Part shown: one piece after another, positions 42,990 through 51,719 of the stretch | Layout of the letters: each line of letters opens with the position of its first letter | Numbering within the stretch: the first letter of the stretch is position 1 | From: Limisphaerales bacterium | GTDB taxonomy: Bacteria; Verrucomicrobiota; Verrucomicrobiia; Limisphaerales; AAA164-E04 | Assembly (NCBI GenBank): GCA_024761205.1 | Contig: JAMASS010000005.1 | Coordinates: forward strand, 1 to 64,000 | Direction of reading: 5' to 3' | DNA length: 64,000 bases | Notes under the pieces: generated by a model | Told to the model about the DNA's origin: nothing | What the model saw: the letters and a program-made list of their open reading frames with translations, nothing else | The model's database searches: none | Position numbers and translations under genes: made by a program

Positions 42990-43687
42990 GAAAACTCTCT
43001 TTCCAAAGATTGGCGGAGTAGTTTGAGCGATGGTCGTATCGCAGTGGAAAAGTTGCTTGAGACGCTTGCGGAGGGGTTTCCCATCTCCGATGCAGCGGCG
43101 CGCCGTTCTGATTGATGAGTGCCAGAAGTGCGCAATGATGACTCCAAACAGGTTAATCTCCGTTAAGTTCAATATCGCTCAGCCATTTTGTGTATCTTTC
43201 TAGCAAGGTCAAGGGGAAGGCGGAGCGGACGGTTTGCCTGCATCACCTGCGGCAATTCGGGGCCTTTCACGCTGTATGCGGATGATTTTTCGCGGAAGAT
43301 GCCCGGCACGAATTGTGACGGCGGGCGTTTGCTGAAGGAGAGGGGATGGCTGTATCGGCTTTCCGGCGGACGACTTCCGAAGCCGGAGGGGGCGATCGGG
43401 TGGCCGAGCGGGGGGAGTCGATTGCTTCTAATAACGGCGCCAATCGACCGACGCATCGCGAATCCGGACGAAGGCCTCGGCCGCCGGGTGTTCTTGCTCC
43501 ACGACCGAGTCAAGCAGCTCTCATGGACGCAACGGACCGCAACGAGTTGTGGTGCAATCCGGCTGCCGTGAATGACCACTCACTTGTTCCGTGGTGAGGT
43601 TCGGGAGAGCTTGGAACAATTGCCATTGCGGATTTCGGGAAGACATTGTAGGCTGCTTTAAGGTCTCAAACCCCATTTTATACCGAT
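42990..43687. other. Upstream region of the surface locus, no recognised gene
   Basis: About 700 bases between divergent genes. Overlapping frames of up to 136 codons exist on both strands (43,169-43,579 minus; 43,188-43,571 plus), mirroring each other, so at most one is real. Neither product is recognisable and neither has a clear ribosome site. Promoters for the PPC gene (minus) and the GH42-like gene (plus) should lie here. Confidence 0.4.
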
Positions 43688-45772
43688 ATGTACTTTGGAG
43701 TGGATTATCATCCGGAGCATTGGGTCCATCCCTACGCAGGAACCCCAGAAAACCCCGAAGCACGGTGGGAAGAGGACGCTGCCCTCATGGTCGCAGCCGG
43801 TGTCAATGTAATTCGCGTCGGTGAGTACGTCTGGGGTTTATGCGAGCCAACGGAAGGACAATACGATTTCGAATGGCTCAAGCGGCTCATGGATGTCATG
43901 AAGAGCCATGATATCAACGTTGTTTTAACGACTCCCACTGCCGCTCCCCCCATCTGGCTATCCCGAAAGCATCCAGAAATTCTTCCAATTGACGAGCAAG
44001 GTGTAACCCTTCATGAAGGCACCCGCCACGCCGCCTGCTACAACAGTGATCTTTTTTGGAACTACTGCAAAAAGATCGTCAAAGCCATGGCTACTAGCTT
44101 GGGAGGCCATGACCAATTGATCGCTTGGCAGATCGATTCCGGCGTTGGCGGTCACACTACGGAATTTTCATTCAATGAAGGAACCAAGCGAGATTGGCAC
44201 GCCTGGCTTCAGGCAAAATATGAAACAATCGACCGCCTGAACGAGTGCATGGGAACCCGCTTCTGGGGTCAAATAGTTAGCGAGTGGAAAGATGTGCCTA
44301 TGCCCCGCGTTGCACCAACCGTGCACAACCCCGCACTGGTGCTCGACTGGATGCGGTTTTCCAGCGACACGATCGTGGCCTTCATCCGAATGCAAGCGGA
44401 ACTCCTCAAAGAGCTCACGCCAAATATCCCCGTCACCACCATGATGCGAGCCTTGTCCCGTCACTACGACCACTTCGATGTCGCAGAACAACTCGATTTC
44501 GTCTCCCTCGATAGCTACGCCACGATCAAATCCAAGGCAGCTGTCAACGCCATGGACATCGATATCCTACGATCGCTCAAAAAGCAGGACATTAAGACAC
44601 CCGACGGGAGCAATTACGGCTTCTGGGTCATGGAACAGAAGGCCGGAAACGTCAACTGGCAGGACGTCAACTCCTTAGTCCGTCCCGGGGTCGTCCGCCT
44701 TTTCACCTATCAACTGATCTCGCGCGGCGTTGACGGCGTCCTCTACTTCTTTTGGCGGCAACCCCGGATCGGATCGGAGAAATTCTACGGGGGCGTACTC
44801 AATCACCGCGGGAAGGGTGACAATCGGACCTATCTAGAGGTCCGTCAAATTGGCGAAGAATTGAAGTTGCTGAGCCCCGTGATCAAAGACACCAAAGTCG
44901 TCGCCGAAGCCTGTATTCTCTACACTCACGACAACGCCTGGACGCTCAAACAAAAAATGCAGCCCAACCGGCACTTCCACCTCTGGGATCATATGCTCAG
45001 CTTCTACAGTGCCTTCCATGATCGCAACATCCCCGTGGATTTCGCGCGTCCTACAGATGATCTGTCAAAATACAAACTCGTCGTGGCCCCGTCACTCCAC
45101 CAACTGGCCTGGGGCGAAGCCGACCGCCTAAAACTTTACGTGCAAAACGGCGGCATCTTGATTGGCACCTTCAACACGGGACTCGTTGATGAACACCATA
45201 TTGCTCCCGACGATGGCATGCCACTCAACCTAACGGACCTATTCGGCTTAGAAGTGATCGAATTCGACCCGATCCCTCCGGATGAAGAGAATCATCTGAA
45301 CATGAAAGGCGCCTTTCCAACCAGCCACCTTCACCCGGCTCAACTGTGGTGCGACGTGATTGAGCCTAAAGAATGCGAAGTCCTGGCGACCTTCTCCAAG
45401 GATTTCTATGCTGGCAAACCCGCTCTTACCAGCAACACTTTCGGCCTCGGCCGAGCGATTTATATCGGCACGATGAGCCACAGCCACTTTTACCTCGATT
45501 TGGTGACTTGGCTCCGCCAAATCAGCGGCCTGTCCGGTCTGCTCAAGGTCCCCGAAGGGGTCGAAGTCAGCCTGCGTCAAAAGGACGACACCAAACTTTA
45601 TTTCCTCCTGAACCATCAGAACTCATCCGTCCGCCTCCAATTTTACAAACCTGTTCACGACTTTCTCACTGGCAATACATTTCAAGGTGCCTATGATCTG
45701 CCTGCCCACGGCGTTTTAGTCATTGATGAACACCCAACACAAACCACTGCGAACCCAACGGCCCAGGCATGA
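43688..45772 (+). CDS. GH42-like beta-galactosidase family protein with altered acid/base motif
   Basis: 694 residues, normal GH42 length. The N-terminus MYFGVDYHPEHW with WEEDAALMVAAGVNVIRVGE and YVWGLCEPTEGQYDFEWL is typical of the TIM barrel. The family normally has WQIDNE(F/Y)G, whose Glu is the acid/base; here it is WQIDSGVGGH, with Gly152 in that place. The nucleophile is kept: FWVMEQKAGNVNW with Glu316. The trimerisation domain follows (DNAWTLKQKMQPNRHF, then KLVVAPSLHQLAWG). No signal peptide. It may use another acid (a Glu sits eight residues on, in TTEFSFNE), act on an activated substrate, or only bind sugar. The DUF721 gene overlaps its end by 47 bases. Confidence 0.87.
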   Translation: MYFGVDYHPEHWVHPYAGTPENPEARWEEDAALMVAAGVNVIRVGEYVWGLCEPTEGQYDFEWLKRLMDVMKSHDINVVLTTPTAAPPIWLSRKHPEILPIDEQGVTLHEGTRHAACYNSDLFWNYCKKIVKAMATSLGGHDQLIAWQIDSGVGGHTTEFSFNEGTKRDWHAWLQAKYETIDRLNECMGTRFWGQIVSEWKDVPMPRVAPTVHNPALVLDWMRFSSDTIVAFIRMQAELLKELTPNIPVTTMMRALSRHYDHFDVAEQLDFVSLDSYATIKSKAAVNAMDIDILRSLKKQDIKTPDGSNYGFWVMEQKAGNVNWQDVNSLVRPGVVRLFTYQLISRGVDGVLYFFWRQPRIGSEKFYGGVLNHRGKGDNRTYLEVRQIGEELKLLSPVIKDTKVVAEACILYTHDNAWTLKQKMQPNRHFHLWDHMLSFYSAFHDRNIPVDFARPTDDLSKYKLVVAPSLHQLAWGEADRLKLYVQNGGILIGTFNTGLVDEHHIAPDDGMPLNLTDLFGLEVIEFDPIPPDEENHLNMKGAFPTSHLHPAQLWCDVIEPKECEVLATFSKDFYAGKPALTSNTFGLGRAIYIGTMSHSHFYLDLVTWLRQISGLSGLLKVPEGVEVSLRQKDDTKLYFLLNHQNSSVRLQFYKPVHDFLTGNTFQGAYDLPAHGVLVIDEHPTQTTANPTAQA

Positions 45773-46145
45773 CGTTGTTAGTGCGGAAAAATCCAAAGCG
45801 TTAGCTGCATGGCGAGGAACCGAGACCACCGACGACGCCGAAAATCTTCGACACTACCATCCCAAGACCGCAACCGACTTAGCTCGGACTTTGATCAAGA
45901 CTCTAAGACTGGAACAACGGCAGTCGGAAACAGAAATTGTTCGGGTCTGGTCCGAATCCATTGACCCCGTGATCACGGCTCACGCCCAACCCACAGGCAT
46001 TCGCAACGGCACTCTTTTCGTCACCGTCGATAATAACACGTGGCTCCACGAAATCGTTCGCTATCGAAGAAAAGAGATTCTCGACCGACTGCAAAACAGC
46101 TTTGGCAGCAAGACGATTCAACGCATCTCCTTCCGAATCGGTTAG
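45726..46145 (+). CDS. DUF721 protein, DciA-like helicase loader candidate
   Basis: 139 residues from the ATG at 45726, inside the end of the GH42-like gene. The C-terminal 90 residues match the DUF721/DciA layout: EIVRVWSESIDPVITAHAQP, then GTLFVTVDNNTWLHEIVRYR and KEILDRLQNSFGSKTIQRIS. In most bacteria without DnaC, DciA loads the replicative helicase DnaB. The polar N-terminus is family-typical. The overlap with a glycosidase gene has no obvious functional meaning. Confidence 0.85.
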   Translation: MNTQHKPLRTQRPRHDVVSAEKSKALAAWRGTETTDDAENLRHYHPKTATDLARTLIKTLRLEQRQSETEIVRVWSESIDPVITAHAQPTGIRNGTLFVTVDNNTWLHEIVRYRRKEILDRLQNSFGSKTIQRISFRIG

Positions 46146-46159
46146 CCCCAACACATCAC

Positions 46160-46805
46160 CTACGGCAGGTTAAACGCGGCTCCCTTCACCAGCGACGACA
46201 ATCTCGATCTCGCTTCCTAGAAAACGGGCCTGTGTGAACGCTGCAGCAGAAATCGTTTCTAAGCGCAAATCGTTGTGATAGGGATCATGGTGGAAGAAAA
46301 CAACTTTTCACCTTTGCAACTGCGAGAGTCCGAACGACATCATCGACACAACCGTGTCTGCAACCCTGGTGATCTGGATATTATTCAGTCGCATCATACT
46401 GAGCATCCATGATAGCCACATCAGCGCCACGGGCGGAATCGATCAATTCCTGATTGGGATTGTCCCCATCAATCGGCGACGCAGCATCCTGGTTCCCTTC
46501 AGTACCAAGCAAGACCGATTCATTGCCGGGTAGGTGAACGATGACAGCCCTCATTTCCCTCCAAACGATAACCAGTAGAACCCCGGGGATGGTTGAGCGC
46601 CATCATCTGCACATCAACACCGCCCAAGGTCATTTGATCCGAACTGAATTCATTGATCGTCACACTACCCAACATTTTGTCCATCTGGATCAGAAAGTGC
46701 GGACTCTCCATCTATTCGCACAGAATCCTCTCAAGATCCCGCTTCGCCCTCTCATGTCCATAGATTCGGATATCGTTCTCAGGCCGATAAGCAGAGGCAA
46801 AAATT
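46160..46805 (-). pseudogene. Decayed metallo-beta-lactamase-fold hydrolase
   Basis: On the minus strand the frames give FASAYRPENDIRIYGHERAK, then a TAG, then ESPHFLIQMDKMLGSVTINE and MALNHPRGSTGYRLE. A shift leads to DGDNPNQELIDSARGADVAI, MDAQYDATE, a TAA, and PDHQGCRHGCVDDVVRTLAV, then FFHHDPYHNDLRLETISAAA. The pieces fit an MBL-fold hydrolase: the ALNHPxG, DAQYD and HxxxxxHD-like late metal sites are all there. The N-terminal HxHxDH part is missing. Two in-frame stops and several shifts make it a pseudogene. It lies tail to tail with the DUF721 gene. Confidence 0.82.
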
Positions 46806-47206
46806 CATCTGTCAGGGACCCAACAACCAAATGCACAGAGAGGCAAAAGGTCGATCAAACCAGCCAAGCCACCAAGTTTACCCAAGACCAACGACTATTC
46901 GCCATCAAGAAAAACACACACCGCCACTTCGGCAAAGATGAGGACCACCGCTTGTTAGACCAACCGCCGCATGAGTGATTGCTTCCACACAGAGATTCAG
47001 AACGCGCTAACACTCAAAAATCGCCACTAGCAGGAAAAACACCATTCCCAAAGATGTCAGTCCGGCTTGCCTCAAACCACATCGGAAAATTCGGTGCTTG
47101 CCTCTCAAAGTGAACCTTGCTACAACAAAGGAGTAACTTCCGCTGGCTCAGATTGATATAATTCGTCCGGTGGATGAGAAGAAGAGTGTAATATTGCTAA
47201 ACTAAT
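46806..47206. other. Upstream region with no recognised gene
   Basis: About 400 bases between the MBL relic and the next plus-strand gene. A frame of 145 codons partly covers it on the plus strand but it is antisense to the relic and looks like a chance frame. The N-terminal part of the MBL gene would be expected here but I cannot find it. The promoter of the gene at 47,207 should lie at the right end; a TAATAT-like element sits just before its start. Confidence 0.4.
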
Positions 47207-48271
47207 ATGATGAAAACTAATAGTGCGTGCGCGCTTGTGGCCTTAGTGGTGGCTTCCCTAACTGCCAACGCAGTAACGTTCGACAAGAATAGCCCAATCC
47301 CTACTGTGAAAGCAATTAAGGCGATAGCAAAGGCAGTACCCGTTGTTGAGCTCCCTGCTAAAGCAGCTGAAATCGTTAAAGCAGCGCCAGAAGAGATTCG
47401 CGAGAAGGTAGCAACCCGAACCTTACGAGTTTTCCTCCAAGGACACCATTCATTGGCGCCGAGCTTAGTCGGTGCTATTGCGCGAGTAGCCCCAGAAACG
47501 GCGCCCACAGCCACTGCCGAGGCAATTCGCCTCTTCCCGGAAAGCGCTTACAGTATCACTAAAGCGGCTGTTGCCACCACGCCAAAGCATGCTGTGCTGA
47601 TTGCTCTGTGGGCTGCATCTGCTGCTCCAGACCGATCACGATCCATCGCTAACGCCGTTCAAAGAGCGATTCCGACTCGGGCATCTCAGTTCATGGCTGT
47701 CCTCCAAAGCCTTGAATCTAGAGAACGGGTTGATTCAACATCGCTTGCAGTGGCTACCGAGAAGGTTGGAATTGGTTCATTCTCTAGCAAAACACCGGCT
47801 GACGTGACGAACGCAGTTTTGAACACTCTGGACGAAACTGACCAGCAGCAGATCTTCGCAGGTGTGAAACAGATAGTAGTACAAGAGCCTGTGATTGATC
47901 CAAACACCGGCCGGCAAGCGACGAACCCTGACGGTACGCCAAAGACGGGAGTGGCTGTGGTATTCCAAATCGATGATGCAGTGCAGATGGAAATTCAGAA
48001 TTTTCAAGGACAGGAGGTAACGGGCTTGGATGGCCCCCGGAATTTCCAAGGACAGGAAACCGACCTAGACATCCCCAGGAGTTTTCAAGGACAGGAGGTA
48101 ACGGGCTTGGATGGCCCCCGGAATTTCCAAGGACAGGGAACCGGCCCGGACATCCCCAGGAGTTTTCAAGGACAGGAGGTAACGGGCTTCGACAGGATCA
48201 TTCGTAGTCTTTTGAAAAGCCCCGACAACAAGTTTATGGAGGAGATAATCATTCAAGATTACGTAAAGTAG
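47207..48271 (+). CDS. Exported Ala-rich protein with C-terminal 27-residue repeats
   Basis: 354 residues (ATG at 47207 or 47210). Signal peptide MKTNSACALVALVVASLTANA. The first 170 residues of the mature part are Ala/Val-rich helical repeats with a pattern such as AIARVAPETAPTATAEAIRL and SITKAAVATTPKHAVLIALW. A middle segment (KQIVVQEPVIDPNTGRQATN) leads to about 2.4 copies of a 27-residue unit made of FQGQEVTGLDGPRN and FQGQETDLDIPRS-like halves. Such a Gly/Gln/Asp-rich tail suggests an elastic or binding region. No known domain. A strong terminator follows. Confidence 0.7.
   Translation: MMKTNSACALVALVVASLTANAVTFDKNSPIPTVKAIKAIAKAVPVVELPAKAAEIVKAAPEEIREKVATRTLRVFLQGHHSLAPSLVGAIARVAPETAPTATAEAIRLFPESAYSITKAAVATTPKHAVLIALWAASAAPDRSRSIANAVQRAIPTRASQFMAVLQSLESRERVDSTSLAVATEKVGIGSFSSKTPADVTNAVLNTLDETDQQQIFAGVKQIVVQEPVIDPNTGRQATNPDGTPKTGVAVVFQIDDAVQMEIQNFQGQEVTGLDGPRNFQGQETDLDIPRSFQGQEVTGLDGPRNFQGQGTGPDIPRSFQGQEVTGFDRIIRSLLKSPDNKFMEEIIIQDYVK
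48001..48191 (+). repeat. 81-base tandem repeat inside the Ala-rich protein gene
   Basis: The sequence TTTTCAAGGACAGGAGGTAA recurs at 48001, 48082 and 48163, exactly 81 bases apart. Each period has a second, weaker copy of TTTCCAAGGACAGG in the middle, so the true unit is about 40 bases, doubled. All copies stay in frame and encode FQGQ-containing peptides. Confidence 0.9.
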
Positions 48272-48290
48272 AGATTCACATTGGTTCTCG

Positions 48291-48323
48291 AAAAGCCCTA
48301 CCCGGAAAGGGTAGGGCTTTTTT
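48291..48323 (+). terminator. Rho-independent terminator
   Basis: A perfect 13-bp stem, AAAAGCCCTACCC at 48291-48303 with GGGTAGGGCTTTT at 48309-48321, and the 5-base loop GGAAA, followed by further T. It lies 20 bases after the stop of the Ala-rich repeat protein. The A and T tracts on both sides would allow it to work in both directions. Confidence 0.92.
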
Positions 48324-48431
48324 GATGGATATAGACGAGTCCCAGCACTGATGCGAATCGCTTTTGAACGAACCAGTTGCCTGATCGCGAAAGGCAATCC
48401 GCTCACCTGCAACTGAAAAAAAGGAGCTGCT

Positions 48432-49565
48432 TTGATTGATAAACACGTGGTTCAGCATCGGGTGATTGTTGTTACCCTATTAGCTGTCTTCAGCATCGGA
48501 ATCACGAAGCTGCTGGGAGCGTCACCTTCCAGTTTGCAGCTCAAGACTCACCTCGAGGTATTGAATCGTATTGATCCGAGACTCTATCACCAGTCATCAA
48601 AGGTACGTCAACTCGTGAACGACTCTCTTGACGCGCTTCAAGGAGAACCTAGATTCGTCGAATTGGCTCTCCGATTTGGCATCACGAATAGAACCGCGTC
48701 TTTTTTACTGATCGCGGACAGATTCCCCAATCATGCAGCTAGTACCCGCGCTGTCGCCTATCTGCTTGACACTGGAGCCACGGGAACGATCCAAGAGCAT
48801 CTTGAACAAAATCCAAACTCGCCATTGTCACAAACACTGGGGCGGACCACTTCAGCAAAAGCTTTCGATATCATCGTTCCACTCCTTTTCAATGAAGATC
48901 TCAATCGTTCGTTGGCCAATACTCTCCTCTCCGATCTCTGCCGACAAAAAGAAGGCGCCAAACGGCTGCTCCAGGAGCTCAGCCAAGCCCCATTCAAAGA
49001 CGTTGAAGGCATCGCCGAAAAAGCGCTAGCTCTCGTTCGACAAACCCCCTGGACCGACCTTAAGACGGGCTATGAGGCACTCTTCCCCTCCTCCCCAAGC
49101 CTTCCCGACGTTTCCCTTGATCGAAGCGAGCTCATCGCAAAGAAGGGAAACATGGAGCGAGGAAGGGAGGTCTTCAGAGACGCCCAGAATACCTGCCTCA
49201 ATTGCCATAAAGCTGAAGGAATGGGGAGCGACGTCGGTCCGGATCTGTCGGAGATTGGGAAAAAACTGGGAAAGGATGCCCTCTATGAGGCCATCCTGAA
49301 TCCCAATGCCGGAATCTCATTCGGCTATGAAGGTTGGGACATCATTCTCGAATCCGGAGACGAACTCTCAGGAATCATCATTAGCGAACAAGAAGACCAG
49401 CTAACTCTGCGAAACTTACTCGGAGATCCCGTCATCATCCCCAAGAAAGACATTTTTGAGAAACATCAGATGACTTCCTCCTTGATGCCTGGAGGTTTGG
49501 GCCAAGTCATCAACCGCACTGATCTCGTTGACCTTGTTGAGTACCTTAGCCAATTGGGGAATTAG
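48432..49565 (+). CDS. Exported c-type cytochrome-like protein (TIGR02603-type haem-binding domain)
   Basis: 377 residues. The start is TTG at 48432, supported by AAGGAG at 48421-48426 five bases upstream; no ATG gives the signal segment. A hydrophobic N-terminus (VIVVTLLAVFSIGITKLLGA) is followed by about 200 helical residues without a known family. The C-terminal 140 residues are the haem-binding domain typical of PVC bacteria: RGREVFRDAQNTCLNCHKAE with CxxCH near residue 255, VGPDLSEIGKKLGKDALYEA, NPNAGISFGYEGWDII and the LMPGGL-like methionine region near the end. Probably periplasmic electron transfer linked to an oxidoreductase elsewhere. Confidence 0.85.
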   Translation: MIDKHVVQHRVIVVTLLAVFSIGITKLLGASPSSLQLKTHLEVLNRIDPRLYHQSSKVRQLVNDSLDALQGEPRFVELALRFGITNRTASFLLIADRFPNHAASTRAVAYLLDTGATGTIQEHLEQNPNSPLSQTLGRTTSAKAFDIIVPLLFNEDLNRSLANTLLSDLCRQKEGAKRLLQELSQAPFKDVEGIAEKALALVRQTPWTDLKTGYEALFPSSPSLPDVSLDRSELIAKKGNMERGREVFRDAQNTCLNCHKAEGMGSDVGPDLSEIGKKLGKDALYEAILNPNAGISFGYEGWDIILESGDELSGIIISEQEDQLTLRNLLGDPVIIPKKDIFEKHQMTSSLMPGGLGQVINRTDLVDLVEYLSQLGN

Positions 49566-49566
49566 C

Positions 49567-51504
49567 CTAGTCCCGTTCAGCCGCCTCGGTGTATTCATCA
49601 ACGGCCTGCTCCCACTCCATTGTCACCTGTTCAAGCTCCTCTTTCTTCTCCATTTCCTCGCGCCGTAGAGCCTTAGCCGTTTCGGGTTCACGGTAGATCG
49701 CCCGATTCGACAATTTCCCCGCCAACTCAGATAGGCGCCCTTCAATCTCAATGATTCGCTGCTCATAAATTTCCACCCGTTGCTGGTGTGTCTTCAGTAG
49801 CTGAGATCGCCTTTGCCGTTCCTGAGCTTCGAGCCGTCTCCGTTCCTTGGGCGATAATGAAACGGTTTCAGGTGCTCGGTTGGGATTGGCTGAAGGAACA
49901 TCCCTGGCCCCAACATGAAGTCTTTCCGATTCCGACCGTTTCTCCAAGTAGTAGTCGTATTCACCGTGATACTCGATCAGTTTACCAGCTTCGACATGAA
50001 TGACGAATTGGGCCAGCGAACGCAAAAAGCGGGTATTATGACTCACAAAGACCAGCGTCCCTTCAAATTGGCGGAGAGCAAAGACCAAAGCCTCAACACT
50101 ATCAATATCCAAATGAGTCGTCGGCTCGTCCATCAGCAATAGATTCGGTGGATTCAAGAGCAGCTTGACGAGCGCCAAACGACTCTTCTCTCCCCCGCTT
50201 AACACCCGGACCGGCTTAAACACATCATCACCACGAAACATGAAACAGCCTAAAACATTCCGGGCGTAAGTCTCCGTTACCGATGTCACCGACTCCAGAG
50301 CTTCCGCCAAAACCGTGCGCTTCTCATCAAGCATATCCACCCGATGCTGGGAATAATAGCCGAGCTCGATATTCGGTCCCAAGATTCTCTCACCTGCCTG
50401 CACCGTTTCCACACCCGCCAACAATTTCAGCAAAGTCGACTTCCCGGCGCCGTTGGGACCTACCAGCCCGATCCGCTGCCCTCGCTCCACCTCGAAGTCC
50501 AGCCCCTGGTACACTTCAATCGGTCCATAGGCATGGGCCACTGCTTTCAGTCGAATCACCCGCAAACCACTCCGTTTTGGTTGAGGAAACGAAAACTGAA
50601 TCGCTCGCTCCTTGCTTAAAGGGGCCTCAACCTTGTCCATTCGCTCAATCTGTTTGAGCTTACTCTGCGCCTGCCGCGCCTTGGTATTCTTGGCCCGGAA
50701 CCGGTTCACAAATAACATAAGGCGATGAATCTCCTTTTGCTGATTCTTATAGACCGCCAGCGCCTGCTCCTCAGCCGCGCTCTTCTGTTCCAGAAAATCG
50801 TCGTAATTTCCTCGATACTTTCGCAGCTCGGCTCTTCCAACATCCACAATCATATCCGCCACGGAGTTCAAGAATTCGCGATCATGGGAGATCAGGAAAA
50901 TCGCGCCAGCGTATTTCTGTAAATAGCTTTGCAACCACAACAACGAAGGTAGATCCAAGTGATTCGTCGGCTCATCCAGCATCAAAAGATCGGGCTCTTG
51001 AACTAAGAGGCGGGCCAGATGGACTCGCATGATCCAACCTCCGCTGAGATCTCTTGCCGGGCGACGTAAATCCGATTCCTTAAACCCCAGTCCTCGCAAC
51101 ACCTTCGCAGCCTTGGCTTCCAGTCGGTAACCATCCAGCTCCTGAAATCGCTGATGAGCGTCCTCCACCGACATCCCCAATTCCGAAGCCTGGAGAGATT
51201 CATCAATAACAATTCTCCGCAAGACGGTATGCTCGTCGGTGATACCAGTCGCTAGTTCCAGCACTGTCTCATCTCCCACCGCAGCCGTTTCCTGAGGCAG
51301 ATACCCAAGGATGGTGCCCCTTTGTCTCCAGATCTCACCGCTATTGGGCTCGATCTGGTTCAGCACCATTTTGAGGAGCGTGCTCTTCCCCGCTCCATTG
51401 GGCCCGACCAATCCAATTCGATCCCCGCGGTTCACCTGCAGCGACGCCTCGGAAAGCAGTACTTTCGGGCCAAACGCCTTACTAATTCTCGAAATGGTCA
51501 GCAT
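49567..51504 (-). CDS. ABC-F family ATPase
   Basis: 645 residues from the ATG at 51504. Two ABC domains without membrane parts: Walker A GLVGPNGAGKSTLLK at residue ~30 and again at ~345, signature motifs LSGGWIMRV and LSGGEKSRL, Walker B MLDEPTNHLD and LMDEPTTHLD. Between them lies the ABC-F linker, helical and Lys/Gln-rich (KNQQKEIHRLMLFVNRFRAK). The C-terminus is a charged coiled coil (RRLEAQERQRRSQLLKTHQQ), as in Uup/EttA-like proteins. These act on ribosomes in translation stress. Its stop meets that of the haem protein gene. Confidence 0.93.
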   Translation of the reverse strand: MLTISRISKAFGPKVLLSEASLQVNRGDRIGLVGPNGAGKSTLLKMVLNQIEPNSGEIWRQRGTILGYLPQETAAVGDETVLELATGITDEHTVLRRIVIDESLQASELGMSVEDAHQRFQELDGYRLEAKAAKVLRGLGFKESDLRRPARDLSGGWIMRVHLARLLVQEPDLLMLDEPTNHLDLPSLLWLQSYLQKYAGAIFLISHDREFLNSVADMIVDVGRAELRKYRGNYDDFLEQKSAAEEQALAVYKNQQKEIHRLMLFVNRFRAKNTKARQAQSKLKQIERMDKVEAPLSKERAIQFSFPQPKRSGLRVIRLKAVAHAYGPIEVYQGLDFEVERGQRIGLVGPNGAGKSTLLKLLAGVETVQAGERILGPNIELGYYSQHRVDMLDEKRTVLAEALESVTSVTETYARNVLGCFMFRGDDVFKPVRVLSGGEKSRLALVKLLLNPPNLLLMDEPTTHLDIDSVEALVFALRQFEGTLVFVSHNTRFLRSLAQFVIHVEAGKLIEYHGEYDYYLEKRSESERLHVGARDVPSANPNRAPETVSLSPKERRRLEAQERQRRSQLLKTHQQRVEIYEQRIIEIEGRLSELAGKLSNRAIYREPETAKALRREEMEKKEELEQVTMEWEQAVDEYTEAAERD

Positions 51505-51719
51505 AAAACGACAGGAGTCTGCGATGAGTGCTCGACGGGAGCAAGCGTACAACACCACAATCAGTAAGACGCCATCCCCAAGGTCTTTAAGGCACCCATG
51601 AATTCATGTTGAAGACAAAAAGAGACAGATGTATAGTGCGGGCACAGAATCTAGCTCAGAGAACTCAACCAAACAACCGGCTCGAGCCACCCACCCTTTC
51701 ATAGCAACCATCGCAATCA

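Noticed and set aside
43169-43579. Mirrored 127-136 codon frames upstream of the GH42-like gene
   Set aside because: No recognisable product, no ribosome site, and the two strands cannot both code; treated as non-coding.
48001-48191. 81-base repeats as a CRISPR array
   Set aside because: Only three copies, they are in frame inside a coding region, and the parts between them are repeats too rather than unique spacers.
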